Source: SBBG01 sp033717875 (GTDB taxonomy: Bacteria; Pseudomonadota; Gammaproteobacteria; Ga0077554; Ga007554). From it: DNA of 64,000 nt. This document shows, in pieces, positions 43,018 through 50,936 of this stretch. The notes under the pieces were generated by a model. The model was not told where the DNA came from. It did not search any database and saw only the letters and a program-made list of their open reading frames with translations. The stretch is from assembly GCA_033717875.1 (NCBI GenBank), contig JADDKJ010000001.1:62001-126000 (forward strand). The letters are read 5' to 3'. Numbering within the stretch: position 1 is the stretch's first letter; the number at the start of each line of letters is the position of its first letter. Both the position numbers and the translations under genes were made by a program.

Positions 43018-46000
43018 ATGAGTAAAAAGTTGTCTTCAGGACAGGGTAAATCCGGCTTGGATGTGTCTCTCATTGAGAAGACATTTAACATCCTGTCCAG
43101 GAAAGGGGATCTTCTGGTTAAGAGATTTTATGATGAGCTCTTCAAGAAATATCCTCAGGTGAAGCCATTATTCGGAAACGTCTCGATAAAAGAACAGCAG
43201 AAGAAGTTGCTTGCAGCGCTTTCCCTAGTCGTGAAGAACATAAGAAACCCGGAAGCGCTCGGTGAGATTCTGTCCGGGCTCGGAATGAGGCATCAGAAAT
43301 ATGGGGCAAAGCCGGAGCATTATCAGGCGGTTGCCGGAACCTTGCTCGGTGTCATGGAGGAAGTGGCGGGGGATATTTGGACGGATGAAGTTCATGAAGC
43401 CTGGGCCGGGGCGTTAAATGCGGTGGCATCCATTATGTTAAAGGCGTATTCAAAGGAGAACAGCAGCATGTCTACCAGAGGTCGTAAATCCACCAAGATC
43501 GTTCACGGCAATGCCGTGGATGATGAGATGATGAAAATGAAATCCGCTGTTGCGGGCGCGATGACTCCGATCATGATGGTGGACAGGAATCTCGAGATTA
43601 CCTATGCGAATGAAGCGACAATAAGCCTGTTGTCGGAGCATGAGCAGACATTGAGGTCGCTTTATCTCGGGTTTGACGTAAAAAATCTGGTCGGGACGTG
43701 TATCGACATATTTCACAAGAACCCCGCTCACCAGAGGAGAATCCTGAGCGATCCCGGTAACCTTCCCTATTCCACGGATATCAAGGTTGGTCCGTTGACA
43801 TTCCGGATCAATGTGACGGCCTTGATGGATGACTCGGGAGAGTACATTGGCAACTGCCTGGAATGGTCTGACGTGACCGCTCTTAGACAGAAGGAAAACG
43901 AGGTTGTCAGGCTACAGTCCTCGGTAGAGGGCGCCATGACGGCGATCATGATGATCGACAGGGATCTGGTGATCACTTACGCGAACAAATCGACGGTAAG
44001 CCTGTTGTCTGAACATGAGCAGACCTTGAGATCGATTTATCCCGGGTTTAACGTAAAGAATTTGGTGGGAACGTGTATCGACATATTTCACAAGAATCCC
44101 GCTCACCAGAGAAAAATCTTGAATGATCCCGCTAATTTACCCTATTCCACGGATATCAAGGTTGGCCCGCTGACATTCCGTATCAATGTAACGGCCTTGA
44201 CGGATAATTCCGGGAAGTATACCGGAAACTGCCTGGAATGGTCCGATGTGACCGCGCTGAGGCAGAAGGAAAACGAGGTTGTCAGGCTACATTCTTCGGT
44301 AGAGGGTGCGATGACCCCGATTATGATGATCGACAGGAATCTGGTTATTACCTATGCGAACAACTCGACAGTAAGCCTGCTGTCGAAGCATGAGCAGACC
44401 TTGAGATCCACTTATCCTGGATTTAACGTAAATAATCTGATCGGATCGTGTATCGACATGTTCCACAAGAATCCGGCTCACCAGCGAAAATTGTTGAGTG
44501 ATCCGGGCAACCTTCCGTATTCGGCCGACATCAAAGTAGGGCCGCTGATATTCAGGATCAATGTTACTGCCCTCCATGATGCGGCGGGCGAATATATTGG
44601 GAATTGCCTTGAGTGGCATGATGTAACCGAGGTGCGTCAAAAGGAGGAAAAAAACGCCGATTACGCGGGCCAAATCGGGGCAATCAGCAAGGCGCAGGCG
44701 ATTATCGAGTTCAACATGGACGGGACGATCATCGGAGCCAATGAGAACTTCCTCAATACCCTGGGCTATAGCCTGAAGGAAATTCAGGGGCAGCATCACA
44801 GCATGTTCGCGGAGCCCAGCTATCGTCAAAGCGTGGAATATCGCTCATTCTGGGAGAAACTCAATCGTGGTGAATATGACGCCGGGCAATACAAGCGCAT
44901 CGGCAAGGGTGGCAAGGAGATCTGGATCCAGGCCAGTTACAACCCGATCTTCGATCTCAACGGCAAGCCGTTCAAAGTAGTGAAATATGCCACGGATATC
45001 AGCCAGCAGAAGGATGCCGAGCACCAGATGCAGGTGCTGATAAATTCGGCGCTGGCAGGAAAGCTCGATGAGCGCATCGATGTGTCGGGTTACGAGGGTT
45101 CTACACGGCAGTCGGCCGAGAACATAAATAAGCTTATGGATGCCATCGTTTCCCCCATACGCGAGAGTACGCGTGTGCTTGGGTTGCTTGCCCAGGGGGA
45201 TCTCACGAATCACATGGATGGGAACTACCAAGGAGAGTTTTCCTCTTTGCGCGACAGCATCAATACTTCCATCGAGAACCTCTTCAAGATGGTGGCCGAT
45301 ATCCGTGAGACAACCACCAACATATCCTCGGCGGCCACGGAAATCGCGCAGGGTAATTCCGATCTCAGCCAGCGCACCGAGGAACAGGCCTCTTCGCTGG
45401 AGGAAACCGCTTCCAGCATGGAGGAGCTGACCAGTACCGTAAAGCAGAATGCGGACAACGCACGCCAGGCCAACCAGTTGGCGGCGAGCGCGCGAGATCA
45501 GGCGGAAAAGGGTGGAGAAGTGGTCGGCAGTGCGATTTCCGCCATGGCGGCTATCAACAGCAGCAGCAAGAAGATTTCCGACATCATCGGTGTCATCGAT
45601 GAAATCGCTTTCCAGACCAACCTTCTGGCATTGAACGCCGCTGTCGAGGCGGCGCGTGCCGGCGAACAGGGACGGGGATTCGCGGTGGTGGCCGCCGAAG
45701 TACGCAATCTTGCGCAGCGCAGCGCCACGGCGGCCAAGGAGATCAAGAGCCTGATCAAGGACAGTGTGGAGAAGGTCGATGAAGGCAGCCGTCTGGTGGA
45801 TGCGTCCGGCAAGACGCTTACCGAGATCGTGGGTTCGGTGAAAAAGGTCAGCGACATCATCGCGGAAATCGCCGCGGCCAGTCAGGAGCAATCGGCGGGG
45901 ATAGACCAGGTCAACAAGGCTGTCATGCAAATGGACGAGGTTACCCAGCAGAATGCCGCCCTGGTGGAAGAGGCGGCGGCCGCCAGCGAGGCGATGGACG

Positions 46001-46275
46001 AGCAGGCGCAGGGATTGAAGAAACTTATTTCATTCTTCAAGGTGGACGATCAGGGAGGGGAGGGTTCGCGGATGGAGGCGTCCTCCGGTGCGCGTCCGGC
46101 GGCAAGAGCATCAGGGGGGAAAGGCGGCTCTTCTTCCGGAAAGGCGCCTATGGCGGCGCGTGGCGGTAGTGGCCTCTCATCCTCTAAAGCGCCAGCGGCC
46201 GCGCCAAAAGGAAATGCCAAGCCAAAGACCGTGGCCACCGCGTCGATGGACGATGCTGAATGGGAAGAATTCTAA
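43018..46275 (+). CDS. Soluble globin-PAS chemoreceptor (MCP) with CheR tether
   Basis: A 1085-aa cytoplasmic chemoreceptor with no membrane helix. Residues 15-145 form a globin domain of the flavohemoglobin/Vitreoscilla type, not the HemAT type (FNILSRKGDLLVKRFYDELF; RHQKYGAKPEHYQAVAGTLL with the probable haem-ligand His). Three PAS repeats of 125 residues follow (about 170-545; each with MIDRxLxITYAN, FHKNPAHQR, WSDVTALRQKE), then a fourth, different PAS domain (about 550-670, TIIGANENFLNTLGYSLKE). HAMP lies at about 710-765 and the signalling hairpin tip at about 860 (EIAFQTNLLALNAAVEAARA). The last 5 residues, EWEEF, are a CheR/CheB tether. Oxygen or redox sensing is inferred. CheR, CheD and CheB follow. 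Confidence 0.92.
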   Translation: MSKKLSSGQGKSGLDVSLIEKTFNILSRKGDLLVKRFYDELFKKYPQVKPLFGNVSIKEQQKKLLAALSLVVKNIRNPEALGEILSGLGMRHQKYGAKPEHYQAVAGTLLGVMEEVAGDIWTDEVHEAWAGALNAVASIMLKAYSKENSSMSTRGRKSTKIVHGNAVDDEMMKMKSAVAGAMTPIMMVDRNLEITYANEATISLLSEHEQTLRSLYLGFDVKNLVGTCIDIFHKNPAHQRRILSDPGNLPYSTDIKVGPLTFRINVTALMDDSGEYIGNCLEWSDVTALRQKENEVVRLQSSVEGAMTAIMMIDRDLVITYANKSTVSLLSEHEQTLRSIYPGFNVKNLVGTCIDIFHKNPAHQRKILNDPANLPYSTDIKVGPLTFRINVTALTDNSGKYTGNCLEWSDVTALRQKENEVVRLHSSVEGAMTPIMMIDRNLVITYANNSTVSLLSKHEQTLRSTYPGFNVNNLIGSCIDMFHKNPAHQRKLLSDPGNLPYSADIKVGPLIFRINVTALHDAAGEYIGNCLEWHDVTEVRQKEEKNADYAGQIGAISKAQAIIEFNMDGTIIGANENFLNTLGYSLKEIQGQHHSMFAEPSYRQSVEYRSFWEKLNRGEYDAGQYKRIGKGGKEIWIQASYNPIFDLNGKPFKVVKYATDISQQKDAEHQMQVLINSALAGKLDERIDVSGYEGSTRQSAENINKLMDAIVSPIRESTRVLGLLAQGDLTNHMDGNYQGEFSSLRDSINTSIENLFKMVADIRETTTNISSAATEIAQGNSDLSQRTEEQASSLEETASSMEELTSTVKQNADNARQANQLAASARDQAEKGGEVVGSAISAMAAINSSSKKISDIIGVIDEIAFQTNLLALNAAVEAARAGEQGRGFAVVAAEVRNLAQRSATAAKEIKSLIKDSVEKVDEGSRLVDASGKTLTEIVGSVKKVSDIIAEIAAASQEQSAGIDQVNKAVMQMDEVTQQNAALVEEAAAASEAMDEQAQGLKKLISFFKVDDQGGEGSRMEASSGARPAARASGGKGGSSSGKAPMAARGGSGLSSSKAPAAAPKGNAKPKTVATASMDDAEWEEF
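43561..44646 (+). repeat. Three tandem 375-bp repeats encoding PAS domains
   Basis: Units start at 43561, 43936 and 44311 with an exact 375-bp (125-codon) period; the third unit diverges after about 335 bp. Long stretches are identical at the protein level between units (GTCIDIFHKNPAHQR, LPYSTDIKVGPLTFRINVTA), mostly differing at third codon positions and a few residues. Confidence 0.95.
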
Positions 46276-46290
46276 AGGCGGAAATCTTCC

Positions 46291-46360
46291 GTAGGGTGTG
46301 TCTCACGCACCGTATTACATTGCCCGCGCCGAGCGATGCGGTGCGTGGGACGCACCCTAC
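46291..46360 (+). repeat. Inverted REP pair between the chemoreceptor and cheR
   Basis: GTAGGGTGTGTCTCACGCACC (46291-46311) and, in opposite orientation, GGTGCGTGGGACGCACCCTAC (46340-46360). The two can pair into a long hairpin of the BIME type, 16 bp after the receptor stop. Confidence 0.85.
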
Positions 46361-46408
46361 AAAACTGAGGGAGAGAGCTGGTCCACCAATAATGATCGAC
46401 GACGGCTT

Positions 46409-47257
46409 ATGATGGAAACCATGGGAAAACTGCGCGAATTCAATCTGACGGACAGGGATTTCGACCGCATAAGGAACCTCGCCATGAAGCACCTTGGAAT
46501 CGCGCTCGCCGACACCAAGCGTGAACTGGTGTATAGCCGTCTGACCAAGCGCCTGCGTCAATTTGGCATGAGCGGTTTCTCGGATTATTGCGATCTTCTT
46601 GAGACCGGGGACGTTGGCGAGTTGGTTCATTTCACCAATGCCATTACCACGAATCTCACCTCCTTCTTCAGAGAAAATCACCACTTCGAAGCGCTGACAA
46701 AAACGCTGCTGCCGGAATTGATGAAGAAGAAATCCCGTGACCGGCGCTTACGTATCTGGTCGGCGGGATGTTCGACAGGCGAGGAGCCTTATTCCATCGC
46801 CATGTCGGTCAAGGAAACCATTCCTCAAGGATCGCATTGGGATGTCAAGATCCTGGCCACCGATATAGACTCCAATGTTCTTGCCACCGCAAGTCGTGGC
46901 GTCTATGGCGTGGAGAGGATTGGAAATATTTCCAAGAAACGCCTGAAGCAGTGGTTCATGAGGGGCAGAGGGGAGCATGAAGGCATGGCGAAAGTATCGT
47001 CAGAACTTCAGGATATGATAACTTTTCGCCGTCTCAATCTCATGGAAGAGTGGCCGGTGAAAGGGTGTTTCGATGTCATTTTTTGCAGGAATGTGGTCAT
47101 TTATTTTGACAAGGAAACACAGAAAAATCTGTTTGACAGATTTGCCGAAAAGGTCGATGACCATGGATATATCATCGTTGGCCATTCCGAATCCCTTTTT
47201 AAGGTGACGGACCGGTTTGAGTTGCTTGGACAGACTATCTATCGCAAGATCAAATGA
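46409..47257 (+). CDS. cheR: Chemotaxis methyltransferase CheR (operon copy)
   Basis: A 282-aa receptor methyltransferase. TNLTSFFRENHHF, IWSAGCSTGEEPYSIAMS and FDVIFCRNVVIYFDKETQ are family motifs. The beta-subdomain that binds a WxxF tether is present, which fits the EWEEF end of the receptor upstream. ATG 46409 is the first Met outside the REP-derived region; 46421 is an alternative. There is no good ribosome site before either. It overlaps cheD by ATGA. Confidence 0.93.
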   Translation: MMETMGKLREFNLTDRDFDRIRNLAMKHLGIALADTKRELVYSRLTKRLRQFGMSGFSDYCDLLETGDVGELVHFTNAITTNLTSFFRENHHFEALTKTLLPELMKKKSRDRRLRIWSAGCSTGEEPYSIAMSVKETIPQGSHWDVKILATDIDSNVLATASRGVYGVERIGNISKKRLKQWFMRGRGEHEGMAKVSSELQDMITFRRLNLMEEWPVKGCFDVIFCRNVVIYFDKETQKNLFDRFAEKVDDHGYIIVGHSESLFKVTDRFELLGQTIYRKIK

Positions 47258-47922
47258 ACATGACAGCCAGGAAAATTATCCGGATAGGAGAGATGGGTGA
47301 GGAACTGCCGCCGATCTTGCCAGGATTCGATCACATCAATCGCTATTGGGATAAAACCAACAATATTCATGCCGCCAAGATCCTTCCCGGGGAATATTAT
47401 GTGACGGCGAATAACGAGCTTATTACGACGGTGCTGGGTTCGTGTGTGTCGGCTTGCGTCAGGGATCGTGTTTTCGGCATTGGCGGCATGAATCACTTCA
47501 TGTTGCCAATGGACGGAAGAGAGCAGGCCGGTTCACATGAAAATTCTCTTGTGAGCACCTCGACCCGCTACGGGAATCATGCCATGGAGCACCTTATAAA
47601 CGACATACTCAAGCACGGGGGAAGCCGCAAGAATCTTGAGGTTAAAATATTCGGCGGCGGCAGAATTCTCGCGCAGATGACTGATGTTGGAAGGCGCAAT
47701 ATCGAATTCGTTAGAAGCTATATCCGTGTCGAAGATCTCAGTCTTGTTTCAGAGGACACGGGTGATATATTTCCAAGGAAAGTGATTTATTTTCCGATAA
47801 GCGGCCGGGTGATGGTAAAGAAACTTCATTCCCTGCATAACGAGACGATTGTTGATCGTGAAACCGCTTATCTGCGTCGCCTTAAGAGTGAGCCCATCGA
47901 GGGTGAAGTGGATCTGTTTTGA
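47254..47922 (+). CDS. cheD: Chemoreceptor glutamine deamidase CheD
   Basis: A 222-aa deamidase that turns receptor Gln into Glu at methylation sites. The likely catalytic Cys is in TVLGSCVSACVRD and the His in GIGGMNHFMLP, both conserved. The N-terminal 45 residues (PPILPGFDHINRYWDKTNNI) are an extension found in proteobacterial CheD. The C-terminus GEVDLF is nearly the same as the GDVELF end of the MCP-like protein two genes on. It is translationally coupled to cheR. Confidence 0.93.
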   Translation: MNMTARKIIRIGEMGEELPPILPGFDHINRYWDKTNNIHAAKILPGEYYVTANNELITTVLGSCVSACVRDRVFGIGGMNHFMLPMDGREQAGSHENSLVSTSTRYGNHAMEHLINDILKHGGSRKNLEVKIFGGGRILAQMTDVGRRNIEFVRSYIRVEDLSLVSEDTGDIFPRKVIYFPISGRVMVKKLHSLHNETIVDRETAYLRRLKSEPIEGEVDLF

Positions 47923-47936
47923 ATGAATCGATGCCG

Positions 47937-48123
47937 TTAAACCTAAAAACGGCAATTGGAGCCTACTGCGAATGCCTAATGTACCGAATCTGCGCGAGAA
48001 CATCGCAAAATCTGTCCTCACCGTAGCGCATGGCTACGGCTGCGGAATATTTTGCGATGTTCTCGCCCATCTTCAGCACCTTAGTCATTCTCGCTACGGC
48101 TCCAATTGCCGTTTTTAGGTTAA
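47937..48123 (+). repeat. 187-nt nested palindromic element between cheD and cheB
   Basis: Three nested inverted repeats: outer arms 47937-47963 and 48098-48123 (26-27 bp, one gap), middle arms 47994-48011 and 48049-48066 (18 bp, perfect), and an inner hairpin 48021-48039 (CCGTAGC / GCTACGG). The right arm shares about 39 bp (including GGAGCCGTAGCGAGAATGAC, reverse sense) with 61320-61358. There is no ORF. It could be a structured RNA or a non-autonomous mobile element. Confidence 0.85.
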
Positions 48124-48165
48124 ATCGAATGATTCATTGCCTTGATAGAGTTGAGGTTATTTTCA

Positions 48166-49257
48166 ATGAAAAAAATACGTGTTCTGGTCGTTGACGACTC
48201 GGCTCTGGTAAGGCAGCTTTTGACCGAAATCCTGGATTCGGACCCGGCGATCGAGGTGGTGGGGACGGCATCGGATCCTTACGTGGCCAGGGACAAGATC
48301 AAGCAGCTCAACCCGGATGTTCTGACGCTGGATGTCGAGATGCCGCGTATGGATGGCATCACCTTTCTTGGCAATTTGATGCGTCTGCATCCGATGCCGG
48401 TGATCATGGTGTCGTCACTGACCGAGCAGGGAGCGGAGGTTACGTTTCAGGCGTTGGAGAGCGGGGCTGTTGACTTTGTCTCCAAGCCAAAAACGGATCT
48501 GGCCTATACCCTGAATGATTATGCGGAAGAGATTATCGCCAAGGTCAAAATGGCCGCTTCGGTGCGGGTGAAGGCATTGGATCGAGCCAAGGCGATTTCA
48601 AAGGATGCGCCGCCAAAATACAGCGCAGATGCGATACTATCCGGGGTCGCGGCGAAAAAGCATTTCAAGACCACTGAATGTCTTATCGCCATCGGTGCAT
48701 CGACAGGAGGGACAGAGGCGATCAAGGAAGTGCTGATGCATTTGCCGGCCGATACCCCGGGCATCGTGATTACCCAGCATATCCCCGAGGCCTTCAGCGC
48801 CCCTTTCGCCAAGAGAATGAACAGTTCCTCGGCAATGACCGTCTCCGAAGCGCGGGATGGACAGCAAGTTCTGTCTGGCCACGTCTATATTGCTCCCGGG
48901 AACCAGCATCTTATTGTCGTGCGTGATGGAGCACGCTATATATGCCGCCTTAATGATGGCCCCCCGGTGAATCGCCATCGCCCCTCGGTGGACGTCATGT
49001 TTCGTTCCGTGGCACAGAATGTCGGTCCTAACGCCATCGGCGTTATTCTTACGGGGATGGGGGACGATGGCGCCCAAGGGATGAAGGAAATGCGCGAGGC
49101 GGGAGCGCCTACCATAGCGCAGGACGAAAAAAGCAGTGTGGTATGGGGCATGCCGGGGGAGGCCGTCAAGGCGGGTGGTGTCGATAGCGTATTGCCCCTG
49201 GACAGGATCGCTTCCAAAATAATTTCATTATCCAAGCATAAAAAAGAAGATGATTAA
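48166..49257 (+). CDS. cheB: Chemoreceptor methylesterase CheB
   Basis: A 363-aa methylesterase/deamidase. The receiver domain has Asp56 (LTLDVEMPRMDG); the C-terminal catalytic domain has the triad Ser in IGASTGGTEA, His in VITQHIPEAF and Asp in GMGDDGAQGM. CheA-P activates it, and it opposes CheR. ATG 48166 with GAGG upstream is chosen over the earlier TTG 48142. Its end overlaps the next gene by 8 bp. Confidence 0.96.
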   Translation: MKKIRVLVVDDSALVRQLLTEILDSDPAIEVVGTASDPYVARDKIKQLNPDVLTLDVEMPRMDGITFLGNLMRLHPMPVIMVSSLTEQGAEVTFQALESGAVDFVSKPKTDLAYTLNDYAEEIIAKVKMAASVRVKALDRAKAISKDAPPKYSADAILSGVAAKKHFKTTECLIAIGASTGGTEAIKEVLMHLPADTPGIVITQHIPEAFSAPFAKRMNSSSAMTVSEARDGQQVLSGHVYIAPGNQHLIVVRDGARYICRLNDGPPVNRHRPSVDVMFRSVAQNVGPNAIGVILTGMGDDGAQGMKEMREAGAPTIAQDEKSSVVWGMPGEAVKAGGVDSVLPLDRIASKIISLSKHKKEDD

Positions 49258-50455
49258 GGAATCAATTAAATATTTATGGCCCGGTATCGCGGTAAGCATC
49301 ATCGCCATCGCGACTGAAGTTTACGGGGCCGGAGCGGGTTTATCCATCGCCATGATTGTGCTCAACTGTCTGGTGTGGGGCGGCTTGGCCTTTTTTCGGA
49401 CAACTCGGCCGATCACGCAGGAAACCGGCGAGGATGTGGACGCGATGGATAAGGAGATGCGTGGGTTGCTATCGGACATCGATCGTTCGATACAGACTGA
49501 ATTGGCGAGCATACGTGGCAATCTTGTCGATTCGAGGCTTTTGGTGAGCGATGCCATCGTCAAGTTGAACGACAGCTTTCGTGGCTTGTCCGGTGATGTT
49601 TCTTCCCAGGAACGCCTGGTTAGAGGTCTGATGGATAATATTTCCGGCAAGAATGAGGACGGCGGAGATGCCTTTATAAATGTCATGGAGTTCACGGAGG
49701 AAACAGCGGAAACCTTGCAATATCTTGTCAATCTTCTTGTCGATACTGGAAAGAAGAGTGTCAAGGCCGTATACACTATTGACGATATGGTGAGGGAGAT
49801 GGATGAAATCTTCTCGCTGTTGTCCGATGTGAAAATGATCGCCGATCAGACCAACCTTCTGGCGCTCAACGCTGCGATCGAGGCAGCCAGGGCTGGCGAG
49901 GCGGGCAGAGGATTTGCCGTGGTGGCGGCGGAAGTGCGTAAATTATCGCAATATTCAGGCAAGGTGAGTGATCAGATACGCGTTCAGGCGCAGAAGACCA
50001 GGGAGATGGTGGGGGGAGCTCGGGAGATCATCGGTGAGCTTGCCAAGCGCGACATGAATGTGGCTATCACCGCCAAGGGAAAGGTGTCCGGGATGCTTTC
50101 AGGTATACAGGAGATGAACGACGCCGTTGCCGGAAGATTGGCCGACGTGGGGGAGAAGACGAAAAAAATAAATGAAGATGTGAATATCGCTGTCAGGGCC
50201 TTGCAGTTCGAGGATATCGCCGGACAGCTTTTGGGTTATGTGGACGCCCGTCTTGAAAACATTGGCAAACTCATGGGGGAGATCGATAGGCGCATGCCGG
50301 ATGTCCCGCCAACCATGAAAGGCCAGGGTGGTTGCGGTGACAGAGTTCGGGTGATGAGATCCAGCTTGTCTGATATTGTCGTCGAATGGGACAAGGCCGT
50401 GCATAACCCCGTGATGCAAAAAACGATGAATTCTGGCGATGTTGAACTATTTTAA
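49250..50455 (+). CDS. Membrane-anchored MCP-like signalling protein without HAMP
   Basis: A 401-aa protein with two closely spaced N-terminal membrane helices (about 8-50) and almost no periplasmic loop, then a long coiled coil and a short MCP-type signalling region (MIADQTNLLALNAAIEAARA, EAGRGFAVVAAEVRKLSQYS). There is no HAMP and no sensing domain. The C-terminal part beyond the tip is divergent and ends GDVELF. Such proteins are common at the ends of cheA-cheD-cheB clusters; the input may be membrane energy state or another protein. It overlaps cheB by 8 bp. Confidence 0.85.
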   Translation: MIKESIKYLWPGIAVSIIAIATEVYGAGAGLSIAMIVLNCLVWGGLAFFRTTRPITQETGEDVDAMDKEMRGLLSDIDRSIQTELASIRGNLVDSRLLVSDAIVKLNDSFRGLSGDVSSQERLVRGLMDNISGKNEDGGDAFINVMEFTEETAETLQYLVNLLVDTGKKSVKAVYTIDDMVREMDEIFSLLSDVKMIADQTNLLALNAAIEAARAGEAGRGFAVVAAEVRKLSQYSGKVSDQIRVQAQKTREMVGGAREIIGELAKRDMNVAITAKGKVSGMLSGIQEMNDAVAGRLADVGEKTKKINEDVNIAVRALQFEDIAGQLLGYVDARLENIGKLMGEIDRRMPDVPPTMKGQGGCGDRVRVMRSSLSDIVVEWDKAVHNPVMQKTMNSGDVELF

Positions 50456-50494
50456 TGAGTGGTTTTTTCGCCACTTTTCTTCTGGAGATGTGTT

Positions 50495-50800
50495 ATGGCG
50501 TTGAAGTCAGCGATATCTAGCGATGGTTCTGTTGTTACCCTGGAAATTTCTGGAAGGTTCGATTTCAACCTGCACCAGGCTTTTCGCAAGGCTTATGAAG
50601 AATATGGCAGCGGTGTAAAAAGGTATGTCATTGACCTGAAGGAAACAGAGTATATGGATAGCTCGGCTCTGGGCATGCTGTTGCTGTTGCGTGACCATGC
50701 GGGAGGAGATGGAGCAAACATTAGTCTTCTAAACGGAAAGAGTGAGTTGAAAAAAATATTGGCCATTGCCAATTTCAACAAGCTGTTTGATATAAAATAG
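50495..50800 (+). CDS. hsbA: STAS anti-sigma-factor antagonist, HsbA-like
   Basis: A 101-aa STAS domain protein with the phospho-switch motif YMDSSALGMLLLL (Ser56/Ser57), preceded by VTLEISGRFDFNLHQAFRKA. ATG 50495 follows a TGGAGATG site. It is paired with the downstream phosphatase-kinase, as hsbA-hsbR are in Pseudomonas, where unphosphorylated HsbA binds FlgM and phosphorylated HsbA signals to a diguanylate cyclase. That role here is inference from family and context; the STAS identity is secure. Confidence 0.85.
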   Translation: MALKSAISSDGSVVTLEISGRFDFNLHQAFRKAYEEYGSGVKRYVIDLKETEYMDSSALGMLLLLRDHAGGDGANISLLNGKSELKKILAIANFNKLFDIK

Positions 50801-50868
50801 AAAAATTTAGAGGTTTTTCTGTGGGGGGTTTTCGGGCCGGCCAGAGGTTTCTACCCAAAAAACCACAG

Positions 50869-50874
50869 TATAAT
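50869..50874 (+). promoter_or_regulatory. Possible -10 element before the HsbR-like gene
   Basis: A perfect TATAAT 63 bp before the hsbR start, but without a convincing -35. It lies at the end of an imperfect inverted repeat (CTGTGGGGGGTTTT with AAAAAACCACAG). Confidence 0.3.
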
Positions 50875-50936
50875 AAAGGGATTCATGAAGCTCTTGTTTT
50901 CCATGTTCCTTGCGTGGGGATGATGATAGGGAAATT

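Noticed and set aside
43018..43450. HemAT-type protoglobin at the N-terminus of the chemoreceptor
   Set aside because: The helix pattern and the RHQKYGAKPEHY block look like Vitreoscilla/flavohemoglobin globins, not the sensor-globin family.
44845..45930. 361-codon open frame opposite the chemoreceptor
   Set aside because: Mirror of the repetitive MCP coiled coil.
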